The notes: generated by a model not told the origin, from the letters alone. A stretch of DNA of 64,000 nt from Meandrina meandrites (GCA_963693305.1 OY855906.1:12733602-12797601), one strand, 5' to 3'. Positions 22,008 to 34,900 are shown, numbered from the stretch's first letter. Numbers and translations are program-made.

Positions 22008-23069
22008 AGGCCTTTTGCAACAATTTGTCACGTGACTGATTTCCCTTAGCAGCGCCATACTGGAGGGCAAACAATGTAGCTTTTCCTTGGTAACGAACAA
22101 AGCGCGAGTGACGGAACTGTCATTAAGGTGAGATAAAAGCTTTTTAAATGTTTTCTTTGTTATGGTGCCACAAAAAAACACTAAGACAATATCACAGAAG
22201 TCGAAGGTTATGCTCAGAAGGTGTCGGGCTGCCAACATACTCAAAAAGCTTACAAGTTAATTCGCTGAACCTAGCTACCTTCACGATAAAAAAGGTACAC
22301 ACAATCTGGGATATCTCAACTTTTAAGTGAGGAAATGCATACAAAGGTGTTTTGGACATTTCTAGATAAAAAGGACCTAACGTTTACAACAATAAAAAAA
22401 ATATAATAGACTTAAATGATGTGCGAAAGAAATATCTGGGAACTTGGTTAAATCTTTTGACTCTACGCCTGTGAATATAAGAAAAACTAACTTGAGCTCG
22501 CTCTAAGGTTACGTCGTTTAAAAAAGGAGATTCTACACTTGGATGTGCTACTACTTGCTGCATGCTGTGCGTAAACACAACAACAACATGCGACTCAACT
22601 CAGAAACTCACCTTCAGCTTCACTCAAAGTAGCGTCGCCAACAGCCGTAGCCATGATGTAGTAACACTTTTCGTCCTGAAGTTCAAAACAAGCTATCATT
22701 CAATATTTTCATTCACAAGGCTTAAATATCAGCATCAAATAAAGATCACCTCGAACTAATCAAATCAATATTTGTGTAAGCGGCCGCCATTACTGTCGCT
22801 TCAAGCGAGCACGTGCTAAAACTTCACGAGCCTGAAGCCCGACTTTTAGAAGGCGATTCAGTCTGAAGCTACTTCATTTGCATGTAAAAATTCCTAAGCG
22901 ATATTGTCTTAGTGTTTTTTGTGGCATCATAACAAAGAAAACATTTAAAAAGCTTTTATCTCACCTTAATGACAGTTCCGGTCACTCGCGCTTTGTTCGT
23001 TACCAAGGAAAAACTACATTGTTTGCCCTCCAGTATGGCGTTGCTAAGGGAAATTGTTGCAAAAGGCCC
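22008..23069. mobile_element. Nested DNA transposon with TIRs of about 180 bp
   Basis: The arm at 22008-22195 (starting AGGCCTTTTGCAACAATTT) is inverted at about 22897-23069. The related copy at 26205-28396 has no such element: there TGCAAATTGATGGTGCC is uninterrupted. The flanking bases suggest a 3-bp TSD, AAT. The left arm carries 16 bp (around GTCACGTGACTG) that the right arm lacks. No transposase ORF is present, so it is non-autonomous. Confidence 0.75.
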
Positions 23070-24424
23070 AATGGTGCCGGTTTTGTAAGTCATTTTAAAG
23101 CAGATTTTGTGTAAGAATTGTGGCAGTTTGTGATTTGGAAAGTGGTGCACGCTAACTTAGAATAAGCTTACAATGTTGTTTTGACTGTTTTGAACCGTGT
23201 TCTTTTCGTTGCAGTTTGGTTGCATGATAAACTAATTCTGTTTTACCGTACGCCTTGCTAAAAGCCTTAGAGAATTTTATGCAGAGAACTGATTCAATTT
23301 TCTTCATTTCTGGTGTGCAAATATGCGGTAGGTTAAGTCTGAACTTACTCAGTCAAGCACAGGTAACTCGCAACGAAATCGGCGAAATATTGGTTTACGA
23401 TTTCAACACACTCGCTGATTAGAGAAACAGAACAAATGCAAGCGAGTATATAAAAAAGAGCGTTTGGATAATAGATCGCTTAAATATATATTGGTGTGCA
23501 GTATCGCTGAGTGGTTTTACTCGGTTTTGTTTCGCAGGATTTTTCTGTACGTGTAGTTTGTAGTTTATAAAGCGAAATTGTGATTTTGATCCGTCAAACT
23601 TAATAATTTTATGTTATCAAAATCCAATCATGGTGAATCATGAACATCACAGTTAACTCCACTAACTAAAGAACAAAACAATTAACCTAAACGAAATGTT
23701 TAATAAACGATGTCTGTATGAAATGTACAAACATGAACAGGTTTGCAAGCAGCATTAATTGAATTATAAATATTTACGTGCAGATCTGAAAACCGACACA
23801 ACTTCAAATTCGTTCATAAATGAAGTACAGTATAAACAGATTCTCACAATAAAATCAGACTTATGCTTAGTGCATATATACATTTACGTTTGTTACCTCA
23901 GGTTTGGAGAAGGCTTGTAAATTCTGCAGGGAAAAAATTTCAAACCAGCACAATAATATTGGAAACGAAAACGCCACTCGTTGTACGGCTTACTCCAACA
24001 CCAGCGACATAGACATGTTTTGAATTATCAGCGAAGATCGATCTCTCCTTTCCTTTCGGAGTAGCTGTTAACAGTCTTTTATCCATCACTTAGTGAAATT
24101 CACCGGCCCTGAGCTCACTTTTATTTAAGCTCAATGTCAGCTCAATTAACTTTTCAGCCTTGGTTAGCCGCAGTGCTTCAACTCTCGGTGTTGTCCGATG
24201 TATATCATGTTCAAGTCGGCAATGATTTCGGATCTTCCCGTTAAGAGGTTGTCCTACATCATTTGGCATGAGTTTTCATGATGTAGATGAGTAAATAGAG
24301 TGAGAAATATTCACGAAGAACTGTGTTTTCCAGCATGCTTTCTTCGCGTCTTTCATTCAGATTAAAAAGTTAACAACGTACCAACTACTTGCGTCCCAAC
24401 CGTTTGCCGTCCCCAGGCCTAATC

Positions 24425-24494
24425 CGTACGTACGTACGTACGTACGTACGTACGTACGTACGTACGTACGTACGTACGGACGGACGGACGGACG
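24425..24494. repeat. (ACGT)n then (GGAC)n microsatellite
   Basis: About 13 tetranucleotide copies of GTAC run into four copies of GGAC. It lies near the hairpin end of large repeat copy 1; a shorter GTCCGTCC remnant is at the equivalent place in copy 2. Confidence 0.9.
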
Positions 24495-24597
24495 CGGGCG
24501 ACTACCAAATTTTCTCGGCTTGATGGATTTACCAAATTCTATAGCTATGGATGCTCCGCTCGCGGGCGCCTTCGGCGCCCGCGGAAGCTCCGCTATA

Positions 24598-26204
24598 ATG
24601 AACCTAAACTTAAACTCGACCTCAAACTTTGATATCGCGTATTTCAAACAATTTAGCGGAAAAGACTTGAACGATGTTGTTTCTAATACAAAGAAAGCTT
24701 GATAACGATATTAAAATCTCTTAATTTATGTAAGGCTCCAAAGTAAGTGTGGGATTTAATTTCTCGTAGCAAAATGACACTGTTTAACCACTTTGAGAGT
24801 GATCAAAAACTGCTAAAATTTATTTCATTATAATAGTTCTTGCAAGTGATACGAAAAAGTCGTCGCTCTTTCAGTCGACACTGTAAATGCAAACTTTACA
24901 CGGAATGATGGGATTAATAAAAGTTGACGACCGTGTAAAAGATATTCGATCTAAATGAGTCGTCAGTGGGTGGCTATCAGCGCGCGTGACGCCAAGGTGG
25001 CGGTAGTGGCTAACTGTGTACCAGACACAATATTTCACCCCAGGACAAAAGCCTGTCAAAAGATCACGTCACCCCGGGAGGGGGGGGGGGGGGGGTACTT
25101 AAAAAAGTTTTATACGGGGAGGCTCCGCCCCGAGGTCCAACCCCTTACCCTTTTATATACCATTGTTTTCAAAAAAGGCACCCCTTTCGTATACCTTTTA
25201 TTGGAAAAAGGCACCCCTTTCATATACCTAACTACTGTAGTTTAATTTGTAACCACTCTCACTGGCCCGCCTTCTGAGTAAATCGTTAAAACAGGAAGTC
25301 TTCTTGTCATTTTTTCACGTAGCGCGTAATAAATTAAAATGAAACAGTCATAAGTTGCGTCTGCTTGATCTGTTTTAATTCAAGGCCCTTTTTAAAACCC
25401 GAACGAAGATTTTCCTACCCTTTCATATACCTAAACTTGTGAAATCCCTACCCTTTTATATACCTGAAGACTGAAAAAGGTACCCCTTTCGGGCGGAGCC
25501 TCCCCGTATAGGCCATTATAGGGAGTACCCCCCCCCCCCCCCCCGGGCACGTCACCCGCATGCAATAATTTTCATATCTTCTAGTTCACTAAAAATATCG
25601 CCTATATTCGTGGATTGCTGCCTGGTACTAAGCCGTGTTTCTTTCATGTAATCTCTTACTCATCTGGTCTCTTGGCACCTTTTTGTGGTGCTTATACGCT
25701 ACATCTCTTACGAGACAGAAATTGAAACCGAATTTGGCACCTGAAACAACATTTTTCAACAAATGCAATCAGTCATTTTGTCTTGAGGTCTCATTTTTCA
25801 AAACAATTTACTCCTCCTCCTCATTAGTAAAATTTTGATATGCGTTTTTGATTTCAAGGTCATAGTTATTTATCAGTGGTTGTTATTCTACTTGCATTTT
25901 CACTAAGCATAAATGAAACCTTCCAACTCGAAAGGGAAAGAACTTCCACTGAAAACAAAGAGCTAACTTTTCTTTCAGTTTACATCAGCTTGAAACCTTG
26001 TGTTGTTGTTGTTGTTGCTGCTTAAAATATTTTCACCAGTGATTTATGGGTAGCTGAACCAACTGTTTACAACATAAAACGAGAATTTCGACATTAACCA
26101 TGCAGCCTTGGTTCCAGGGTGCTCCTACGTAAAGCAGTTCTCTGTGTTTCTAAGGATCTTTCCGCACCGGCATTGTGTTTCTTAAAATCCACCATCGGCT
26201 GATT
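24598..26204. repeat. Segmental duplication, unit B: 3' flank of RDH8-like copy B
   Basis: This stretch is nearly identical to 17028-18204 (unit A) apart from the insertion at 25073-25547. It contains no gene. Homology to unit A breaks at GATTTATA (26201-26208) because of large repeat copy 2, then resumes near 28398. Confidence 0.8.
25073..25547. mobile_element. Non-autonomous DNA transposon (475 bp) with poly-G termini and 8-bp TSD
   Basis: The element starts CCCGGGAGGGGG and ends with a long C-run then GGG. The TSD CACGTCAC is at 25065-25072 and 25548-25555, and unit A retains the single uninterrupted site near 17505. TIRs also share TATACGGGGAGGCTCCGCCC at some 40 bp from each end. The interior repeats CCCCTTTCATATACC-like units. 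An 8-bp TSD suggests hAT; there is no ORF. Confidence 0.85.
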
Positions 26205-28396
26205 TATAGCGGAGCTCCAGCGCGCGAAACGCGCCAGCGGAGCACCATGGGTAAGAAATTTTGGTAAACCATCAAGGCGAGAAAATTTGGTAAGCACGTG
26301 TCCGTCCGTACAGACTCTGGGGGAGGGGGAGGGGGAGGAGAGTCAGAGGATAATTACCGCCTTGGTTACTGTTAAATCTTTGATACTGAACTTCCATGTC
26401 ATGCTCAATTGACAGCTGTCAAAACAAGGTATCCACTGACCAGTATCACATGACCATATCGCGGGCTCAGGCGTAGAGCTAATCGAGGTGACGTCTTTTT
26501 TGGAAGTTGACCGCTGTCTAGGTAATGGTTTTCCAGTTGATCGCGGGCTCAAATACTCAGTTTTTTACTTAGCCTGATAACTTTGTCATCGCATAAATTC
26601 AGATTTAAATAAAGGGCAAGGTAAATAACCGACAAGCTCTGCTTTTAGGCTTGGCTAAATCTAGTTTAAAAATAATTAGCTTTTTTTTTTTTCTCATGTT
26701 AAATAAATGATCTGGACATTTCATTTCAACTTAAACGAAGCGATTGTTCGAAAAGGCGGCTAAAGCTGAATGAAAGACGCGAAGAAAGCTGCTGGCAAAC
26801 ATCGATTTTCGTGAATATTTCTCGATTTCTCGCTTTATTTACTCACCACTTATGCCAAATGATTTAGGACAACCTCTTAACGGGAAGAACCGAAATAATT
26901 GCCGATTTGAACATGATATACTGGATAACAAGTCAAAAAGAGCGCGATGTGCAGGGTTCGACCTACGGCTGAGCAAGGCTGAATATCACTGAACTGAGCT
27001 CAAACAAAAGTGAATTCAGAACCGATCAAGTTCACTGAAGTAAAGGATAAAAGACTGTTAAAGGCTACACCGATGGAAAGAAAGAAATTGATGTTCGGTG
27101 ATAATTCATACAATGTATATGTCGGTTGTGTTGGACTAAGCTTGCAACGATTTTGCCATGTTCGTCTCCGATGTTATTGGGCTGGTTTGAAAGCTTATCC
27201 CTGCAGAATTTATAAGCCTTCTTCAATAATGAGGTAACAAACGTAAATGTATGCACTAAGCATAAGCCTAATTTAATATTGAGAGAATTATACTTCATTT
27301 AGGAATGAATTTGAAGTTGTGTCGGTTTACAGATCTTCACGTAAATATTTATCAAGCCTGTTCATCAGTTTGTACATTTTACACATTTGTTTAGTAAAAG
27401 TGTTTTGTTTAGACTAATTATTTTCAGTTTTAGTTATTGGAGTTAACTGTGACGTTCATTACTGGATTTCGAAAACAAATTATTTAGCTTCACGGATCAA
27501 AATCGCGATTTCGGCTCGCTTGCATTTGTTTTGTTTCTTTTATCACTGCTTGTTAGTGAGTGTGTTGAATTTGCCGGTTTCGTTGCGAGTTACCTGTGCT
27601 AGGCTGAGTGGGTTCAGACTTAACCTACCGCATATTTACTTACCAGAAATGAAAAAATTCATTCAGTTCTCTACATAAAATTCTCTTAGGTATTTAGCAA
27701 CGCGTACGATAAAACAGAATTAGTAAATCATGCAACCAAACCGCAACGAAAAGAAGACGGTTCAAAACAGTCAAAACATCATTGTAAGCTTATTCTAAGT
27801 TAGCGTGCACCACTTTCCAAATCACAAACTGCCACAATTCTTACACAAACACTGCTTTAAATGACTTACATAACCGGCACCATCAATTTGCAGTGTTTGC
27901 TTTGCCACCGTGATTTTCTCAGTTTGCCGTGGCGTGAGTTCATTTAGTTTCACTGTGTTTAGCAGCGAGTTCACTTTGTTTTTCTGTACGTACTTTGTTT
28001 TTGCCTTGAGTTGATTTTCTTGCCCTGACAGTTTTGTAGTAATCAAATGAATAACTCATAGAGGTCCTAGAGGTGTATTACGAATTAGTGTACAGTGAAC
28101 GTTGTAAAAAGATTTGTTTTGCGCCTACATGCGTACGTGAGGAACCCAATAAAGTGCACTCGTCAATTTTAATTTTAGAACCTGTCACTAAAGGCAGGAA
28201 AATTCAGACGGGTTAACCACGAAATAAATTGACGTCGCTTTCCTCAACAAAATCATGAGAGGTTTTTTGCACCTATATGGGCCACCGTATAAGCTTAGAA
28301 ATATAGTGTGGTTTCTTATTTGGTAACACTGTAATTTACTCGAGCAAAAAAATGATAAATGGGAGCTCCGCTTTTAGGCCTGCCTAAATGTATATA
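26205..28396 (+). mobile_element. Large non-coding repeat, copy 2 (about 2.2 kb)
   Basis: This is the inverted counterpart of 21441-24597. It starts TATAGCGGAGCTCC with a GC hairpin (GCGCG AAA CGCGC, near 26220) and ends GGAGCTCCGCTTTTAGGCC then TGCCTAAATGTATATA. Unit A has the site without the insert (GATTTATAAATAATAG near 18200). Small open frames inside are not convincing genes. Confidence 0.7.
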
Positions 28397-28527
28397 TTAA
28401 ATAATAGGCGTGCAAGAAGCTCCGCGACGCAGGGAATGGTTTCAGAAAATTCCATTTAATCGTAACCGGGCCCAGGTCTCTGACTATCCCTTAAAACGAG
28501 TTTGAATCAGTGAACCGGGCAACCCAA

Positions 28528-28843
28528 CATTCTCGTCCCCATAGCCTTTTTCGCTTCTCTTAGCCGGCAGGGTCTTGGTACTAGAAACGAAAGTCTCTGA
28601 GGACATGGGATTTTGATTAAATTCGAATTTTTTGATTGGCCGTTTGAAACAAAGAAGTCTTGAGCGGAAGTAAAATACGCCATAACTCTCCCATACAGTA
28701 CATGGAAACATCACGACTGCATACATGGAGACCGGAAGTCCTAGAATCTGGGACTGGAAAACCTTTGTCTCCAGAGCCCTATGTTTCTCGTGCCAAGGCC
28801 CTGCCGGCTAAGAGAAGCGAAAAGGGCTTTGGGGACGAGAAGG
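28528..28843. mobile_element. Foldback MITE with 9-bp TSD (Mutator-like), copy in unit B
   Basis: It is the orthologue-by-duplication of 18327-18644, at the same site with the same TSD GCAACCCAA (28519-28527 and 28844-28852). The right terminal base pattern differs slightly (GAGAAGG instead of GAGAATG). Confidence 0.85.
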
Positions 28844-28997
28844 GCAACCCAATAGAATGCACATTATCAACATATGATCAAGCAAACAAGTGACAAGACT
28901 ATATTTCTATATTCACATTCTCAGAGTAGACATCATTTTACCAAAATTGAATTTTAATTCAAGTGGAAAACCTCAACCTGGGGAGATACATCACACA

Positions 28998-31900
28998 TCA
29001 CTCAGCACAGAACCTTTTGGTAATCAAATCAACAGACTTATTGCCATTAATATCTGCCAGTTTGGCTGCGATCTCATCAGGGCAATATTCCTTATTTGTT
29101 TGGTACCGAAAGTGTGGATTTTCACTCAGAATTACATCCTTTACAACCTCTGCTACTTGCTCCGCGCTCAACACCTTCTCTGGCTGAGCCCAATAATGGC
29201 CGAACCTTTCATTAACTCTTTCCCTGATGAGAAGAGTTTTTGGGTCAGCAGTTGAGATGTCCACACCTTCGGCAAATACAGCGTCTTTCATTGGAGTGCT
29301 CACGGGACCTGGTTCGATGATGACGCATCTACAGAACAAAACGGAGACAATCAACAATTGACACTACTCGTTGTTTGCCGGTACCATTTCTAACTTTGTA
29401 AAGTATTTGAAAATGAACAGTGAAAGTGTCCAAGTTCTTCAAAATAAGTTCTTAAGTTGCATTTAGACAACAAGCAAAACGTTTCACATTTTGGGCTAAT
29501 CTTACAGCCAATAACATCCGACAGAAAAATTGACCAATCAGTTTCAAAGGAGCAGATTTATAACACCATTGACTGCCAAACACTTTCCACTTGACTCTGA
29601 AGATGACCCCCGCTCAGGTTGTCGAAACGTCACTCATCAACAGCGATTATTTTTAACCCATTTTAGACACAAAATTCTCGACCCAGGGTAAGGAGAACTG
29701 ACATTTAGAACTTAGTTTCAGTTACCTGATATTAAACTGGCGGAGAGAGGGGGCTAATGACTCTGTCAAACCTTCCACGGCAAACTTTGACGAGCTGTAA
29801 ATTTCAGAGAATGGAAACCCTGCCACTCCAGCATGGCTGCTGTTGTTTATGATCAGCCCACTTTCCTTTGCTTTCATGTGTGGAATCACAGCTTTGATTA
29901 GACGGGCTGTGCCAAAGTAATTCACTTCAAAAACCTTTTTCATCACCTCCATCGGGATACATTCAAAAACGGTGAATAGAGACATTCCGGCGTTGTTGAC
30001 TGCAAAAAAAGCGTTTGATCTTTATTGTTGTGCAATAGGCCTAGCTAATGTCATCGACAATTACCTTCAGTCTTGTTAATATACTACTGTGTTCTTTTGC
30101 CTTCTCACAATGTTTGGTGTTAAGTAGAGAAATTTCAGTATTCAAAAGGAATCTGTAAAGTGCCAGGCACTCCCTCGAAAAAGGACTGGACGCTATATGA
30201 CGTCTTGTGACGTAAGCAAAAAACCATGTGCCGATGTTGTGTGCTCAAGCGAGCGAGAAAACGAGTAGAAAATGTAATTGAAAGAGCGTAGTTTATGCTG
30301 ATTAATACACGGGAAAAACTTCAACTGTGTGTGGATTTTGCTGTGTAACATTCTGGGGGCCTGTCCGGGAGAGTTTTTCCGAAGGAAGTGCGTGGATTTA
30401 CCTGTATTTATGGACGATTGATGACTTCGTGCGAGGACTTAATGTGGACCGCCGCCATTACAACTTCAAGCAAATATTGGACTGTTTTGGAAGGCTTTTG
30501 GCAAATAGGATGCGACGGATTGTAGCTTGAAAGGACATTTGGTGTGAGTAGCTTGTTGCAAGATAGTGGAGCGTAGCTTTGAGGCGTGTGATAAGGTAGG
30601 AACGCTGTTTTATTGGATTTTGTGGGTTTGTTATCGTGTTGTGTACAAGTTAAAACAAAATGGCGGAGGAAAAACTGATTCTCTTGGATCGGAAAATTTT
30701 GTCATTGGACTTGAGCGTGTTATGTGAATTTGCTCTTCATGCAAAGGTGGAGAAGTCGGCAATAGAGGGCAAGGGGAAATTAAGTGTTATTCGGGCTATT
30801 AGACGCAAAATTGAGGATTCAGTCGAAACTTTGAGTAGCGATGACCAAATTGAGTATGTGGATGGGTTAATGGCTCACTTAGGGCCTCCGCCACTTGAGG
30901 GACTGGAGAGTCAGTATGGGAAAGAAGAAGTAGAAGCAAAAGGTAGTCTAAAGCAACTCAAAAAAGAACTGGATGACTTAGAATCTAAGCAAAAGTTAGT
31001 TGAAGAGAAACTGACCATGATGCAGAAAGAAAAGCCTATTGATCCGGTAAAAAGTGAAGATACTATCAAGGTTCCCTTGAAGGGTGTTGAACAAAGCATA
31101 TTCCGTCGAGACTTCAAAATACAAGGAGTGGTGGGTGACCCTGGTCAGAAAGACAAGTTAGGTTACCAAGCATTAATCTCACAAATAGATGCAGGGCTTT
31201 CTAAGGGATATGAAGATAAAGAAGTTGTTAGTGCCGTGATTCGTGCTGTACAGCCAGGCTTGCAGTTAAGAAGTTACTTAGAAAACATGACTGAGCTCAC
31301 CTTGCCAAAGCTGCGTAAAATTCTTCGGTTTCATTTTCATGAAAAAAATGCAACAGAACTCTATCAGCTTCTAACAAACATTGCCCAGCAGCCCAATGAA
31401 GACCCTCAATCATTTTTGATGAGAGCACTCACTATAAGGCAAAAGATTATCAGTGCCTCTAAAGAATCTGACAGTGGTATCAAGTATGATGCCTCCTCAG
31501 TGCAGAGTCTGTTTCTTCATGCCTTGGAGACAGGTTTGGCTGACGAAACTATTCGTGCAAAAATAAGGCCACTCACAAAAGATCCCAAAGTTGCAGACGA
31601 GGATCTCATTGGAGCCATGAGCCTAGCTATTTCTGCGGAGACAGAACGAAGTAACAAGTTCAATCCTAAGGGAAAGTCTGCCAAGGTGTTTGCAGTGGAG
31701 GGTGCAGCTGAAGCAAATGGAAAGAAGGAGCAGCAGCAGAAGGACCAGATTTTAGCAACCCTGAAAGCCGTACAGGCAGACCTGGCTGCAGTGCAGTCTG
31801 AGGTAAAAACACTCCGCGAAACAGCAAACAATCAGAAAGCAGACACAATCAGACCAAGTCATACCGGAAATGGAACATCTGTTGGGGCCAACACACGTGG

Positions 31901-34900
31901 TTGCCAAGATTGTAGGAGGAAGAGAGAAGGTGACCAATGCCAACATTGCTATCTTTGTGGTGGCTCGAACCATATCGCGCGGTACTGTCACGCCCGTTAC
32001 AGGAGTCATCCGGGAAACGGACACAGGCTACCCCCGCGGGACAGGGAGTAGCCATGCCAGAGAGAGAGAAGTCCCACCAGTGTAGTGGTTGCCTGAAATT
32101 TGATTGCCATAAGGAGTTACTGCAGTGTTCAGCTTGTCAGTCTGTTCGTTATTGTTCTGCGCATTGCCAGAAGGCTCATTGGCCAAAACATAAGGTGTTA
32201 TGTAAAGCAATCAAGGAACTTTCTGCGAAAGAAGCTTGCAAAGAAAAGGGGTTGGGAGACACCCAAGATGAGAATGTGTATGCAAGCCACCTCACTCCCA
32301 GGCAACAGGAGCGCATAGCCAAGCTGGTGGGGCGGAAATGTTCAGTGCAGTGCTACCTGAATGACAAACCTGTAGAAGTTTTATGGGACACAGGAGCCCA
32401 AGTGTCTATTGTGTCAGAAGATTTTCTTAAGAGTCAGCTATCAGTAGTCCAAATAATGGATATTGAACAGTTACTCGGTGCAGATGGTTCTATAAGCTTG
32501 CAAGCAGCAAATGGAACTGACATCCCATACTGTGGATGGGTAGAGATTGGTGTAAGATTAACAAACGAGAACGAGGCAGAGATAACAGTTCCATTCTTAG
32601 TAACAACGGAGAACATTGAGCAGCCCATCATTGGTTTTAATGTTATAGAGTTAATGGTCAAGAACACTGAAGAGAACGATGGTGACACGTTACTAGGAAG
32701 GATGACGGAAAGCTTTAGACTGAGTAAAGGTGGTGATATGCAAGCATTGATAAGCCTTATACGTACTACTAACTCTGATGACTTTTGTGTGGTTAAATTG
32801 ACTAAGAAGGCACATGTTGTCCCTGCAGGACAGACCGTTCGTCTATCTTGTCGTGCCAATACTGGACCGATACACAGCAAGACACCTGTCATTTTTGAAC
32901 CAGACGAGTTAGCTACCTGGCCAACAGGATTGGCAGTACATGAATCACTGACCACTGTAAAGAAAGGGAATGCTACCATCTTACCAATCACTGTGACCAA
33001 CAGCACAAATCATGACATCACCCTACCTGGAAGAGTGGTCCTGGGACACCTTCAGCTTGTTCGTTCAGTGACTCCTGTTGAAGTCAGATTTAAGGATCCA
33101 GAGACACTGACCCCAAGTGAAGAATTACCCAGTGAGCAGTACACACAGACTGAGCAAAGTGAGAGTGATTTGTCTTGGTTACCAGAGGTTGATTTGAGTG
33201 GACTGACAGCAGAAGAAAAGGAGCAAGCCAAACGGTTGTTGTTTGAGGAAGCAGAAGCATTTTCGAGGAGTGATGATGACGTTGGCTGTATCTCTAAATT
33301 AGAAATGGATATTAAACTTACTAGTGACCAGCCAGTTCAGAAGAATTACCTTTCCATACCTCGTCCACTCTACCCTGAAGTTAAAGGCTACATTGAGGAC
33401 TTGCTTAACCGTGGTTTCATTCGGAAGTCTACATCGCCATTCTCAAGCAGTGTTGTCTGTGTCCGAAAAAAAGATGGTGGTATGAGACTATGCATAGATT
33501 ACAGAGAATTGAATAAGAAGACAGTGCCTGATCGTCATCCGATTCCCCGCATCCAGGAGGCTTTAGACAGCTTGGGGGGAAAGTCCTGGTTTAGTGTTTT
33601 GGATCAAGGGAAAGCCTATCATCAGGGGTTCATTGGGAAGCAAAGTCAACCACTGACAGCCTTCGTGACACCCTGGGGGCTATACGAATGGGTACGGATA
33701 CCCTTTGGACTCATGAACGCACCGGCAAATTTTCAAAGATTTATGGAAAATTGCCTGGGAGAGCTTCGCGATGACATGTGTATCCCTTACTTGGATGATG
33801 TGATAGTATTCTCAGAGACATTTTCTGAACATATTGAACATCTTCGCAAAGTTCTCCGTCGTTTGAGAAGCTATGGAGTGAAGTTAAAACCTAGAAAGTG
33901 TGAACTGTTTAAACGGGAAGTATCCTTCCTTGGAAGAGTTATCTCGCAAGATGGGTACCGAATAGATCCCAAAGCCACAAGTGCAGTGACTGCTATGAAG
34001 AATTTAAGACCAAGAACTGTTGGAGAAGTCAGAAGACTCCTGGGTCTAGTTGGTGTGTATCGTCGTCATATCAAAAACTTTGCACAAACAGCGAAACCTA
34101 TTTATGATCTCCTCAATCAGGACGTATCGAAGAAAAAGAGTACCACCTCAACTAGACATAGTCACAAGCGGTGTAGCGGACAGTTACCATCTTCATCACC
34201 AGTTGAGTGGGAAACCAGGCACCAGTCCGCATTGGAGGTCCTGCTTGACAAGATAACGTCACCCCCTCTACTGGCATACCCAGATTATGATGCACCATTC
34301 ATAGTACACACTGATGCATCACAGGATGGCTTAGGCGCTGTCTTGTACCAGAAGCAGAATGGTTCTACACGAGTTATCGCCTATGCATCAAGGACGCTTA
34401 CACCATCTGAACGTAATTACCACATGCATTCGGGCAAGTTGGAGTTCTTAGCCTTAAAATGGGCAGTAACAGAACAGTTCAGGGACTACCTCTATTATGC
34501 TCCTGAATTCGTGGTATACACGGACAACAATCCCTTAACTTATGTACTAACATCTGCCAAGTTAAATGCTACGGGATTGAGGTGGGTTGGAGAGCTGGCA
34601 GACTTCAACTTTGAAATACGATATAGACCAGGCAGGTTGAACACTGATGCTGACAGTCTTTCCAGGATACCTGCTGACTTCAAGACCTACATGGACAGTT
34701 GTACTGAGAAGATAGCTCCTGAAAATTTGCAAGCTTCAATTTCTGCGATCCAGACATTGTCAAATGGGGACTCAATTTGGTTGACAGCTCTAACTGATGA
34801 AGAAGGGGAGCTCCATCAGGTTGACAATCTATCAAGGGCAGCTTGTAATCAAGTAAGAGTAGTGGATGTGGCGAAAGCACAGAAAGAAGATCCTTACATT

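Larger units (their letters stand above)
21441..24597 (-). mobile_element. Large non-coding repeat, copy 1 (about 3.1 kb including a nested element)
   Basis: The sequence is homologous, in opposite orientation, to 26205-28396. Ends: TATAGATTTAGGCAGGCCC plus AAAGCGGAGCTCC on one side; on the other a GC hairpin (GCGGGCGCC TTC GGCGCCCGC, near 24560) framed by GCTCCGC and ending GCTATA. No ORF with domain content was found. A hairpin near one end is reminiscent of Helitron-type termini, but I cannot place the family. It separates duplication units A and B. Confidence 0.7.

Noticed and set aside
31937..32053. ATG at 31937 as the true start of Pol
   Set aside because: It lies within the Gag zinc-knuckle coding region, and the peptide before the frameshift site has no domain. 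Pol is better read from the slippery site at 32012-32018, or from the ATG at 32054.
32434..33006. A 190-residue minus-strand open frame inside pol
   Set aside because: It is the antisense of the protease region, with no domain and no context for expression.
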